Shown here in pieces: positions 10,775-18,775 of a stretch of 20,150 bases of DNA. The notes under the pieces were generated by a model. That model saw only the letters and a list, made by a program, of their open reading frames with translations. It made no database searches and was not told where the DNA came from. The translations under genes were made by a program, and so were the position numbers. The stretch spans positions 1 to 20,150 of the forward strand of contig NW_003150406.1 in the NCBI RefSeq assembly GCF_000003605.2. Reading direction: 5' to 3'. The stretch is from Saccoglossus kowalevskii (taxonomy: Eukaryota; Hemichordata; Enteropneusta; Harrimaniidae). Each line of letters starts with the position of its first letter. The stretch's first letter is position 1.

Positions 10775-11202
10775 TGTTGTGGACGGATAAAGTCCAGCAC
10801 AGGTCCTTTCCCTTATTAACACACAGCAAGACAATCTCAGTATGCAAAGTCAGTCAAAATGAAGGACTACTGGATGAACGTTGTGTACAAGACAAAAAAA
10901 AAAAACAAGACTAACAAGTGAAACGTGCTTTCGGTCGGACGCGTGTTTTGCGTGAATCGCGCGTGATCGTTGGGATTACTTCTCCTACGTTCGCAATGGG
11001 TCCGACTTTTAAAATGGTCAATCTGGTAAGATTGTGTTTGTTTCTAAACTTGTAATGCTTATAACTCAGCGACTAAAGGCCGGATCGTAATCAGAGAAAC
11101 ATGTATAAGTAACTATAAACACGAACTAGAACATAAAAACATTTGTATAACCATCGATCAATAATTGCACAATAAATGGGAATTTTCGATCTCCGCGCGA
11201 CA
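10775..11202 (-). repeat. 3' LTR (left), 428 bp, rearranged
   Basis: It starts TGTTGTGG and ends GCGACA on the plus strand. Compared with the 5' LTR, its first 71 bp and last 229 bp are identical. All differences lie in 10846-10973: one substitution at 10846, a 17-bp deletion at the ACT/ACT repeat ending at 10871, replacement of the following ~30 bp by a longer segment with a run of 12 A (10894-10905), a one-base T deletion, and three further substitutions up to 10973. The deleted segment contains the AATAAA of the other LTR. In this LTR I find no AATAAA or ATTAAA on the coding (minus) strand. Confidence 0.93.
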
Positions 11203-11428
11203 TATTCCGGGGGCCGACAAAATGGCCTCAATTATTGACGATTTCACAGTAAAAGTAAAGTCTGTAACATAAACATGAATCAATTGTTCAGAATTAACAA
11301 ATACCCTGTCAATGAAATGAACATGAACGTAATACTATAGCTCATAGTATGGGAAGTTTCAAACATAATATCATCAAACTGAGATCAATATACTCATATT
11401 TGTAATTGAGAAATGAATAAATGTCAGT
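11203..11428 (-). other. 3' untranslated part of the element; no envelope gene, no clear polypurine tract
   Basis: These 226 bp separate the end of the integrase C-terminal frame from the 3' LTR. No open frame of useful length exists on the coding strand, so there is no env-like gene. The bases next to the 3' LTR read GGCCCCCGGAATA on the coding strand, which is not the purine-rich primer expected at this place. The rest is AT-rich without visible repeats. Confidence 0.6.
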
Positions 11429-11437
11429 TTATTTATT
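11428..11437 (-). terminator. Tandem AATAAA signals overlapping the Pol stop codon
   Basis: On the coding strand AATAAATAAA spans the last sense codons and TAA stop of the integrase C-terminal frame, giving two overlapping AATAAA hexamers. These are the nearest exact poly(A) signals upstream of the 3' LTR, which itself has lost AATAAA. Use of this site would yield a message that ends before the 3' LTR. This is inferred from the sequence, and the overlap may be chance in AT-rich DNA. Confidence 0.4.
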
Positions 11438-11956
11438 ATTGTACATCAGACGCAGGTTGGCGACTTCAAATGCTTCTCTCCGTGGTCGCGATGACTGCGT
11501 TGTGTTTGAATTCTTGGTGGGGGACATTTGGTCTGCTCTGTCCTCAGTTGCGTCTTCTGGGACACCGTTCTCATTCGGGGGTTTCCCGGTAACTGGTGAC
11601 GTCATAGTTGGATTTCCCTCAGTCAGCTGTTCGTTGTCGACATCCGGGACGGTTGGTGGCGACTGTATGGCGCTAGTCCGTTGTTCTTCGACTTGACTGG
11701 TCTCCAATAAATACAACTTATTAACGGGACGATTTGTTTTTCCAAGTTTGGTCTTGATTTCGACGACACGTACAAGTCCATCTTTGCCGGGTAGTAAGCG
11801 GGTAACTTTTGCCATGTGCCAATTCACTCGTTTCTCCACGTCGCTATGAACGAGTACAATGTCGCCCACTTTTATAGTGTTGTTTTTCACACCTCCGGCG
11901 GTGTGAGTGTGGCGTTCTCGGAGCGCGGTGAGATACTCGGCTGACCACCTTTTCCA
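11429..11956 (-). CDS. pol: Integrase C-terminal region (DUF5641-type), separated by a frameshift
   Basis: This frame is open from about 11956 to the TAA at 11429-11431 (175 codons) and continues the homology of Pol in the next frame. From about 11870 it carries the VGDIVLVHSD...VNWHMAKV block and then a basic KTKLG/LYLLE segment, the pattern of the small beta-barrel domain at the end of BEL integrases (Pfam DUF5641 by recall). A Ser/Thr/Pro- and Glu/Asp-rich tail of about 90 residues follows. No ATG precedes the domain. The first start-like codon is GTG at 11890, which a eukaryote would not normally use and which is just a valine inside the domain boundary. This is therefore not a separate gene but the detached 3' end of pol. 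In intact elements it is thought to bind DNA and help target integration. Confidence 0.88.
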   Translation of the reverse strand, partial: WKRWSAEYLTALRERHTHTAGGVKNNTIKVGDIVLVHSDVEKRVNWHMAKVTRLLPGKDGLVRVVEIKTKLGKTNRPVNKLYLLETSQVEEQRTSAIQSPPTVPDVDNEQLTEGNPTMTSPVTGKPPNENGVPEDATEDRADQMSPTKNSNTTQSSRPRREAFEVANLRLMYNNK

Positions 11957-14900
11957 AATTGGCGTTGTAGTTTTGCCAAATGTTCAAAGCGAAGATTTAC
12001 ATTATGATGAGTTAGTGCGATAGGATCACTCAGGCGGTTTGACGCGTCATACGATAGACTGTATACATTTCTCCCGATCATAAGGTGAGATGGGGTAAGT
12101 GGTACCAAGTCGTATGCGTTGCTAGCGATGTGCGTCAATGGGCGGTCATTTATGACGGATTCTACCTCTGTTAATATAGTTTGTAGTTCGTCAAATGTCA
12201 CGCATGCTTTTCCCAGTACTTTCTTTAAAGTTGATTTGGTTATTCCAATCATACGCTCGTAGAAGCCGCCTACCCATGGCGCGCGTTTCGGGATAAACTT
12301 CCACATTGTACGGTGATGCGCTAACAATGCTTGAACTTCGGGGTCGTTCATTAGTCGTCTCAGTTCGTGAGCTGCGGAAATAAATGTAGTAGCATTGTCC
12401 GATATTAACATTGATGGAGTTGAGCGGCGGGCAGCGAATCGGCGAAAAGCTAGCAGGAAAGATCGGGTAGACATGTCCGGTACGAGTTCAAGGTGAACTG
12501 CCCTTGTAGTCGCGCATGTAAACAGACAAACATACGCTTTAGTTACTGTTTTGTTGGGTGCGCTTCTCACGTATAAGGCGCCAGTATAATCAATACCGCT
12601 GATTCGAAATGGAGGTGTCGCGGTTACCCGACATTCTGGGAGCGGAGTAGATATCGGTTTTGCGTAAGCTGGTCCGCTGACTTTCCGGCAGACCACACAC
12701 TTGTGGAGCACGTGATTCACAACGCGGCGTATAGAATTTATCCAATAGCGATCTCGCAAGGCGTTAACCGTAGACTGGGGTCCGCGGTGCATGATACGAT
12801 CATGTGTAGCTCGTACAATAAGTCGGGTTAACTGATGATCACGTGGTAACAATATCGGGTGTTTGGTATCATAAGGTAGATCTGCGTATTGAAGACGACC
12901 GCCTAGGCGTAGTAATTTATCCTCGGCAATAAATAGCTTTAGTTGGCTTCTAAGATGGCCGTATTTCTTATTGTCATTTTTGGTAGACGCGAATATATCA
13001 GCAAAGTGTTCATGTTGAATGTCAGTAATCCAGTGTATTTCTGCATTATTTAATTCCGTGGCACTGGGTTTATCTTGGGTGCATTTCTCTTTCGATTTCA
13101 GTAGTTGTACGAATCTCAACACATAAGCAGTAATTCGCAAAAGTTTGTTGTAATTGTTATTGTAATCATCCAGATTGATCACATATTGTAATCCAACAGG
13201 TACTTCCTTAGTGTTTACGTTGCGCGATGCATTGTGACTGCCGACTGGTACCGACGGAGTATTCTCACGGGTAAGGCTTTCCCGGGTCTGTGACGTCACT
13301 GCGGGGCTTCTATCTAATGATGACGTCATTGATTCTTTGTTGACATAGGTAGCGGGGATATCCTGATGAACTAGCGGCGCGAAATCAATGTCCCCAGTTG
13401 GTGTCAATGCTACGTGATTGACAGATATGTTTGGCTTGTCAAACAACTCGCATGTTGGCCAAGAATCACGATTTCCCAGCCACGGAGGACCTTTCCACCA
13501 CAATTCAGAATCGCGTAATTCCTTGGAGGTGATACCGCGAGTAAGCAGGTCTGCTGGATTGCATTTGGTCGGCACGTACTTAAACTCTTGTGGTAAACTG
13601 ACGATTTCACTTACGCGATTTGCAGTGAAAGTGTCCTGTTTTCCGCGTGCATTTAACCAGTGCAAAACGATCTGTGAGTCCGACCAGAGAAACTGTTTTG
13701 CAACATTATACTTTGTAGACAGTGCTGTAGATACAAATTTGCTCAACCGCGTAGCAATTACGGCTCCCATCAATTCTAACCTTGGTAAGGTCAATGTCTG
13801 GTTATTTACTGGAGTTACGCGTGTCTTAGACATGGCGAGCGAAGTTCCATTTCCTGATTTTACGTATACAACTCCACCGTATGCTTTGTCAGACGCATCC
13901 GCGAACGCATGTATTTCAACTTCGTTGTTGGCAGTAGTGTCCGTTTCATTGAAATAGCGTCTTCTCACGTTTATCTTGGAGGCGGAGTGGAGGTTTTCGG
14001 CGATTACTTCCCAATCGTTGCGTAACTTATCAGAGATAGGAGTGTCCCAGTGTTGATTCTGTTTCCATAACGTTTGTATTAATCGTTTAGCGGCGATATG
14101 CGCGGGCGTCAACAAACCCAATGGGTCATACAAACTAGCGGTGTAACTAACAATGTCACGTTTGGTAATCAGTGGGTCGTTACTAGGCAACTCGATTTGT
14201 TTACATTGTAGTATGTCGCGATTTGTGTCCCATTTCATACCGAGAACTGTCACGGGGTTATCGGATTTCCCCCGTCCATCATGGGCGGCGAGTTCGCGTA
14301 TAGCAGCGTCATTAGAACTCCAACTTCTTAAGTTGAACCCGCGTGTAGCCAATAACTGTGTCGCATCGTGATAGTATTGGATGGCTTCACTCGTGTTTGT
14401 GCTCCCGGTTACGACATCGTCTACGTAAATGTTCTGTTGAAGATCATTCGCGGCTGGTACGTCAGTGTTATTGTCGATGAGTGTTTTGATGGCCGCGTTT
14501 AATATGAACGGGCTTGGACTTGCACCAAATAAAACAGAACAAAATTGATAAGTAGAAAAGTCGCTGTTGACGTCTTTGATGTCCGATAGCCATAAGAACT
14601 TAGTGTATTGGCGGTCTTCTGTACTTAATCCAATTTGTAGAAAGGCCTTTTCAATGTCACTTGTTATGGCAACCGGATTCGCTCTGAAGCGCAGTAGGAT
14701 ACCAGTGAGGTCGTTCAACAAGGGAGGGCCTATCTCTAAACAATCATTCAAACTCGGTTGACCGGCCCCAGATTTAGCACTGCAATCATAGACGACACGA
14801 ATTGGGGTGGAGGCAGAACTTTCTCGTTTTATTGCCCTATGCGGTAGATAGTGACCTGTATTGTTATTGTCCGGTACAACTTTCTCTATGTAACCTTTAT

Positions 14901-17235
14901 CCAGCTGATCGGTAATCACCTTATCATACGCCTGAATAATGTCACGTGGTAATTTTCGTACCATTTTCGTACGCGTGCGCTGTTCAGTTGCGTAGTAGTT
15001 AGTTGGCAGGGGATCGTGATTTGGTTTCCATGGCAACTTGGCGCTAAATCGACCATTGACTACGTCCAAGCAGTTTTGACTATACTGCTTGTACTGTTCT
15101 GTGTGACTAACTGTTACTTGATCTTGATTGATTTGTTCACGGATCCCTATAGATTCTAAGTCCCAAAATGATGCAATGTTCTTGTCTAACACCTGACTAG
15201 TTCGTAGTGCTTGTATTTCGGCGGTGAAATGGAAAGCGGTTACACTATTGGAGCGCGTATTTCGTACGTGTGTTTGACCAGTGAACGCCGCTGCGCGTGT
15301 TACGTGGTTTCGGTCGACAGGCCCCGAAAGTAAATATCCGAATACGGAATCGACGGCGGTGGGTCCCGGGCCTCTAATAACATGATTACGGACATAGTCC
15401 CAGTACTTGTCGGCTCCAATCAGAATGTCTATTCTTATAGTAGACTCGCTGGGCATCGGTTTTTGGGCTAGATTTAATCCTCGCAAATGGGGCATGTTGG
15501 TAATATTGGTTGTCACAACATTAGTGAGCTTATCGGAAATTTCCTTAACGTATAGAACATCGATGGGCTTTTTCTGTCCGTCTCTAGTATGTAGTTGTAA
15601 CGTAGTACATGGCACGGATTTGCATTCGGCATCCGGGTTGTTGAACGACTTCAATCTGAGTTGTTCAGTGAAATGTACGTTGGCGTTAAGCCTTTGGGCG
15701 AGATTGTGAGTCACAAAACTACGATCGGCTCCTTCATCAAACAGAGCTGTAGCGTAGACCATTTTACCACGGTAAGACACTGGAATAGTAGCTGTTTTTA
15801 ACAACACACGGTTTGGGGGATTACTCGGTGTAATATTACGATCGCCTGAGTACCGATCGCTTCGGTTCGCCAATTTCTGTGAAGCATGGGTAAAATTCAC
15901 ACTCACAGGGGGAGTTTCAGAGCCTGAATTGTTTGAGCTATTGTCGTTCGATTGTTTGTTATGACGATGTAGCGAAGTATGGTGTCGCTTCTTACATATT
16001 TTGCAACTATACTTTGACTTACAGGAGTTGGCTTTATGAGATCCCAAACAGTTAAAGCACAGCTGATTGGTTTTGACATACTGCAATCTTAGTTCTGGGG
16101 TGGCCACTTTGACGCATGAAGTCGGGTTGTGCATTTCTTGGCAGTAGACGCATTTACGTTCAGCGGGCGGCTTGTAGGCGGGTTTTCTCGGTTTGTGGGG
16201 TTTCTTCGCGTGTGTATTTGTGTAGAAGGCGGCAACTGTAGACTTTGTATCAGTCTCATCGTCACAGGAAAGTGTAGAGAATTTATTGCCGACAGAGAGA
16301 GCTCGTATTTCTGCTCGCATAGCAGCGGTCAGTTCGGTGAGTGTCCAATCGTCATCCCCGTGATTGCGTGCGAGTTGTTGTTGGAAGGTAATTGGCAATT
16401 TATCCAACAACATGGGGATCAAAAGAGCTCCGTAACTGCTCTCGTTCATGTGTAGAACTCGTAGACCGCGTATAGTAGTCTCGACCTCATCGTGGAAGCG
16501 TCGCAGACTCGTGGGATCGTTGTTCAGTGCCGGTAGCGCCCAAAGTGACCGCATGTGAGCGTTGATAATCATCTTGGGTTGTCCGTAGCGCTCTTTCAAT
16601 AAATCGAAGGCGATTTTATAGTTGGCTTGTGTAGTTTGTAAGCCATCTATTGTCCGTTTGGCCTCGTCTGTGAGGAAACTCTTCAAATAGGTGAGTTTCT
16701 GAACTTCGGATAATCGGTCATCACTGTCGATCGCAGATGAGAAATTGTCGTGAAACTGGTTCCACTCGAGTGCATCTCCGCTGAATTTAGGGATTTCCAA
16801 TTTAGGTAGTTGCATAGACGATCTGTATGTCAGTGATGGTGGGAATTGAACATGTTGGTCCGCAGAATTATGAGACTGGTTACGCGCGCTGGCGTTGATT
16901 TGACTTTGTTGCGATTGATTGTAAACAACTCGATGTTTCTCGACGAACGAATCGACCCGAGCACATCTGTTGGACAGTTCCTGGTTATCCTTTATATCCT
17001 CGTCGAATTCTGGATCATCTACTTCTAAGTGGTCGTACAATTCACGATGCGCGGCGATAGAGTCTTCTTCTAGTCGATGTAGGCGCGACAGTCGACTTGC
17101 TATTTGTTCGTAGGCTGACGGTTTGTCTTGTTGGCTATTGAAGGTGCGAATAGAGTCCTCTTCAGGTTCTAGTGCATTAACAAGCACCCTTCTAGCTTTG
17201 TCCCGCTTCTTCCTTAGTTGGTTGAGCTTTGTCAT
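11887..17235 (-). CDS. gag-pol: Gag-Pol polyprotein of the BEL/Pao element (3' end frameshifted)
   Basis: The first ATG of the open frame is at 17235 (context GCCATGA); the frame opens after a TGA at 17281-17283. It gives 1,782 residues. Order: charged, coiled-coil-like N-terminus (1-110); DUF1759 gag-like region (about 143-315, starting LPKLEIPKF); three Cys/His knuckles (C362-C365-H369-C374, C393-C396-H400-C405, and C411-C414 with His after it); DUF1758-like aspartic protease (D500 in LFDEGAD, about 480-640); RT (D860, YVDD at 937-940); RNase H (D1113, E1154, D1186, D1229); linker; integrase with HHCC (H1478, H1483, C1513, C1516) and D1549, D1613, E1660. Gag and Pol are in one frame without an internal stop, as usual for BEL. 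From residue about 1761 the reading is out of frame: the last 22 residues up to the TGA at 11887 are frameshift product, and the true continuation lies in the overlapping frame. Products would form virus-like particles, copy the RNA and integrate the DNA. This copy cannot make an intact integrase. Confidence 0.95.
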   Translation of the reverse strand: MTKLNQLRKKRDKARRVLVNALEPEEDSIRTFNSQQDKPSAYEQIASRLSRLHRLEEDSIAAHRELYDHLEVDDPEFDEDIKDNQELSNRCARVDSFVEKHRVVYNQSQQSQINASARNQSHNSADQHVQFPPSLTYRSSMQLPKLEIPKFSGDALEWNQFHDNFSSAIDSDDRLSEVQKLTYLKSFLTDEAKRTIDGLQTTQANYKIAFDLLKERYGQPKMIINAHMRSLWALPALNNDPTSLRRFHDEVETTIRGLRVLHMNESSYGALLIPMLLDKLPITFQQQLARNHGDDDWTLTELTAAMRAEIRALSVGNKFSTLSCDDETDTKSTVAAFYTNTHAKKPHKPRKPAYKPPAERKCVYCQEMHNPTSCVKVATPELRLQYVKTNQLCFNCLGSHKANSCKSKYSCKICKKRHHTSLHRHNKQSNDNSSNNSGSETPPVSVNFTHASQKLANRSDRYSGDRNITPSNPPNRVLLKTATIPVSYRGKMVYATALFDEGADRSFVTHNLAQRLNANVHFTEQLRLKSFNNPDAECKSVPCTTLQLHTRDGQKKPIDVLYVKEISDKLTNVVTTNITNMPHLRGLNLAQKPMPSESTIRIDILIGADKYWDYVRNHVIRGPGPTAVDSVFGYLLSGPVDRNHVTRAAAFTGQTHVRNTRSNSVTAFHFTAEIQALRTSQVLDKNIASFWDLESIGIREQINQDQVTVSHTEQYKQYSQNCLDVVNGRFSAKLPWKPNHDPLPTNYYATEQRTRTKMVRKLPRDIIQAYDKVITDQLDKGYIEKVVPDNNNTGHYLPHRAIKRESSASTPIRVVYDCSAKSGAGQPSLNDCLEIGPPLLNDLTGILLRFRANPVAITSDIEKAFLQIGLSTEDRQYTKFLWLSDIKDVNSDFSTYQFCSVLFGASPSPFILNAAIKTLIDNNTDVPAANDLQQNIYVDDVVTGSTNTSEAIQYYHDATQLLATRGFNLRSWSSNDAAIRELAAHDGRGKSDNPVTVLGMKWDTNRDILQCKQIELPSNDPLITKRDIVSYTASLYDPLGLLTPAHIAAKRLIQTLWKQNQHWDTPISDKLRNDWEVIAENLHSASKINVRRRYFNETDTTANNEVEIHAFADASDKAYGGVVYVKSGNGTSLAMSKTRVTPVNNQTLTLPRLELMGAVIATRLSKFVSTALSTKYNVAKQFLWSDSQIVLHWLNARGKQDTFTANRVSEIVSLPQEFKYVPTKCNPADLLTRGITSKELRDSELWWKGPPWLGNRDSWPTCELFDKPNISVNHVALTPTGDIDFAPLVHQDIPATYVNKESMTSSLDRSPAVTSQTRESLTRENTPSVPVGSHNASRNVNTKEVPVGLQYVINLDDYNNNYNKLLRITAYVLRFVQLLKSKEKCTQDKPSATELNNAEIHWITDIQHEHFADIFASTKNDNKKYGHLRSQLKLFIAEDKLLRLGGRLQYADLPYDTKHPILLPRDHQLTRLIVRATHDRIMHRGPQSTVNALRDRYWINSIRRVVNHVLHKCVVCRKVSGPAYAKPISTPLPECRVTATPPFRISGIDYTGALYVRSAPNKTVTKAYVCLFTCATTRAVHLELVPDMSTRSFLLAFRRFAARRSTPSMLISDNATTFISAAHELRRLMNDPEVQALLAHHRTMWKFIPKRAPWVGGFYERMIGITKSTLKKVLGKACVTFDELQTILTEVESVINDRPLTHIASNAYDLVPLTPSHLMIGRNVYSLSYDASNRLSDPIALTHHNVNLRFEHLAKLQRQFGKGGQPSISPRSENATLTPPEV

Positions 17236-17287
17236 GGCTGTAGCTAGATTGTTGTATCCGGACAACGAAGAACAAAAGTGTCAATAA

Positions 17288-17304
17288 TCCTGGTCTCGGC
17301 ACCA
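17288..17304 (-). promoter_or_regulatory. Primer-binding site for minus-strand DNA synthesis
   Basis: Two bases inside the 5' LTR, the coding strand reads TGGTGCCGAGACCAGGA. It begins with TGG, the complement of a tRNA CCA end, at the expected position. The first nine bases equal the complement of a typical animal tRNA-Phe 3' end as I recall it (TGGTGCCGA), but the following bases differ from that tRNA. The primer could be a lineage-specific tRNA or another isoacceptor. The PBS lies about 50 nt upstream of the Gag-Pol ATG, so the leader after the LTR is only about 71 nt. Confidence 0.75.
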
Positions 17305-17306
17305 TA

Positions 17307-17733
17307 TGTTGTGGACGGATAAAGTCCAGCACAGGTCCTTTCCCTTATTAACACACAGCAAGACAATCTCAGTATGCGAAGTCAGTCAAAATGAAGGACT
17401 ACTCCGTTTATTTAGAAACTGGATGACAAAACTAACAAGACTCACAAGTGAAACGTGCTTTCGGTCGGACGCGTGTTTTTGCGTGTATAGCGCGTGATCG
17501 TTGAGATTACTTCTCCTACGTTCGCAATGGGTCCGACTTTTAAAATGGTCAATCTGGTAAGATTGTGTTTGTTTCTAAACTTGTAATGCTTATAACTCAG
17601 CGACTAAAGGCCGGATCGTAATCAGAGAAACATGTATAAGTAACTATAAACACGAACTAGAACATAAAAACATTTGTATAACCATCGATCAATAATTGCA
17701 CAATAAATGGGAATTTTCGATCTCCGCGCGACA
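17307..17733 (-). repeat. 5' LTR (right), 427 bp
   Basis: On the coding strand it runs from TGTCGCGCGG (17733) to TCCACAACA (17307). As 5' LTR it should hold the promoter in its U3 part, the stretch nearest 17733. That stretch contains AT-rich sites such as TTTTAAAAG (about 17537-17545) but no TATA box I would stand behind. An AATAAA lies at 17407-17412, with GT-rich sequence following. The R/U5 boundary is therefore likely near 17380-17395. This LTR looks like the less altered one: it keeps the 17-bp segment missing from the 3' copy. Confidence 0.95.
17407..17412 (-). terminator. AATAAA poly(A) signal in the 5' LTR
   Basis: The coding strand reads AATAAA here, inside the 17-bp segment 17404-17420 that is flanked by ACT repeats and absent from the 3' LTR. 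The sequence after it on the coding strand includes a GT-rich run (TTGTCTTGCTGTGTG), as expected for a downstream cleavage element. In an intact element the same signal in the 3' LTR would end the genomic RNA. Confidence 0.6.
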
Positions 17734-17738
17734 TTATG
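17734..17738. repeat. Target site duplication, right copy (TTATG)
   Basis: This is identical to 10770-10774. It directly follows the LTR end GCGACA and continues as TCTATCCATAG, normal satellite sequence. Confidence 0.92.
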
Positions 17739-18775
17739 TCTATCCATAGTTCAGATGGTATTGCTGTGTCATTGTGTCTATCCATAGTTCAGATGGTATA
17801 GCTGTGTCATTGTGTCTATCCATAGTTCAGATGGTATAGCTTTATCATTGTTTCTATCCATAGTTCAGATGGTATAACTGTGTCATTATGTCTATCCATG
17901 GTTCAGATGTTATAGCTGTGTCATTGTGTCTATCCATAGTTCAGATGCTATAGCTGTGTCATTGTGTCTATCCATGGTTCAGATGGTATTGCTGTGTCAT
18001 TGTGTCTATCCATAGTTGAGATGGTATAGCTGTGTCATTGTGTCTATCCATGGTTCAGATGGTATTGCTGTGTCATTGTGTCTATCCATAGTTCAGATGG
18101 TATAGCTGTGTCATTGTGTCTATCCATGGTTCAGATGGTATAGCTGTGTTACTGTGTCTATCCATAGTTCAGATGGTATTGCTGTGTCATTGTGTCTATC
18201 CATAGTTCAGATGGTGTAGCTGTGTCATTGTGTCTATCCATGGTTCAGATGGTATTGCTGTGTCATTGTGTCTATCCATAATTCAGATGGTATAGCTGTG
18301 TCATTGTGTCTACCTATAGTTCAGATGGTATAGCTGTGTCATTGTGTCTATCCCTGGTTCACATGGTATAGCTGTGTCCTTGTGTCTATCCATGGTTCAG
18401 ATGGTATAGCTGTGTCATTGTGTCTATCCATAGTTCAGATGGTATAGCTGTGTCCTTGTGTCTATCCATGATTCAGATGGTATAGCTGTGTCATTGTGTC
18501 TATCCATAGTTCAGATGGTATAGCTGTGTCATTGTGTCTATCCATGGTTCAGATGGTATAGCTGTGTCATTGTGTCTATCCATGGTTCAGATGGTATAGC
18601 TGTGTCATTGTGTCTATCCATGGTTCAGGTGGTATAGCTGTGTCATTGTGTCTATCCATAGTTCAGATGGTAAAGCTGTGTCATTGTGTCTATCCATGGT
18701 TCAGATGGTATAACTGTGTCATTGTGTCTATCCATGGTTCAGATGGTATAGCTATGTCATTGTGTATATCTATAG

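Larger units (their letters stand above)
10775..17733 (-). mobile_element. BEL/Pao LTR retrotransposon inserted in the satellite
   Basis: The 6,959-bp element lies in minus orientation. It has LTRs at 10775-11202 (3' LTR) and 17307-17733 (5' LTR), both TG...CA, flanked by a TTATG duplication. A primer-binding site sits 2 nt inside the 5' LTR. A single Gag-Pol frame shows the BEL order: gag-like DUF1759, CCHC-type knuckles, DUF1758-like protease, RT with YVDD, RNase H, integrase, then a DUF5641-type C-terminus. There is no envelope frame. Integrase lies after RNase H, as in BEL/Pao and Ty3 elements, and DUF1759/DUF1758/DUF5641 are hallmarks of BEL. This copy is disabled by a one-base frameshift near 11956 and by loss of the 3' LTR poly(A) signal. 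The uninterrupted remainder of the long frame suggests recent activity of the family. Confidence 0.96.

Noticed and set aside
10696-10914. Open frame crossing the satellite/LTR junction
   Set aside because: It joins satellite and 3' LTR sequence on the strand opposite to the element's genes. It is a by-product of the insertion.
11203-11428. Envelope-like third gene that would make the element retrovirus-like
   Set aside because: Only 226 bp remain between Pol and the 3' LTR, without an open frame on the coding strand.
11887-11960. Programmed ribosomal frameshift joining the two Pol frames
   Set aside because: No X-XXY-YYZ heptamer is in the correct phase, and the break lies deep within the integrase C-terminus, where recoding has no clear purpose. 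A one-base loss explains it better.
13418-17028. Several plus-strand open frames of 60-180 residues opposite gag-pol
   Set aside because: They are antisense shadows of the well-supported Gag-Pol frame, which has catalytic motifs throughout. Their peptides show no recognisable domain.
17235-17265. Start of Gag-Pol at a TTG at 17265
   Set aside because: The frame is open there, but TTG is not a usual animal start. The first ATG, at 17235, is only ten codons later and leaves all domains intact.
17306-17497. Open frame in the 5' LTR on the plus strand
   Set aside because: It lies fully in the LTR, antisense to the element, and its counterpart in the other LTR diverges. No domain is seen.
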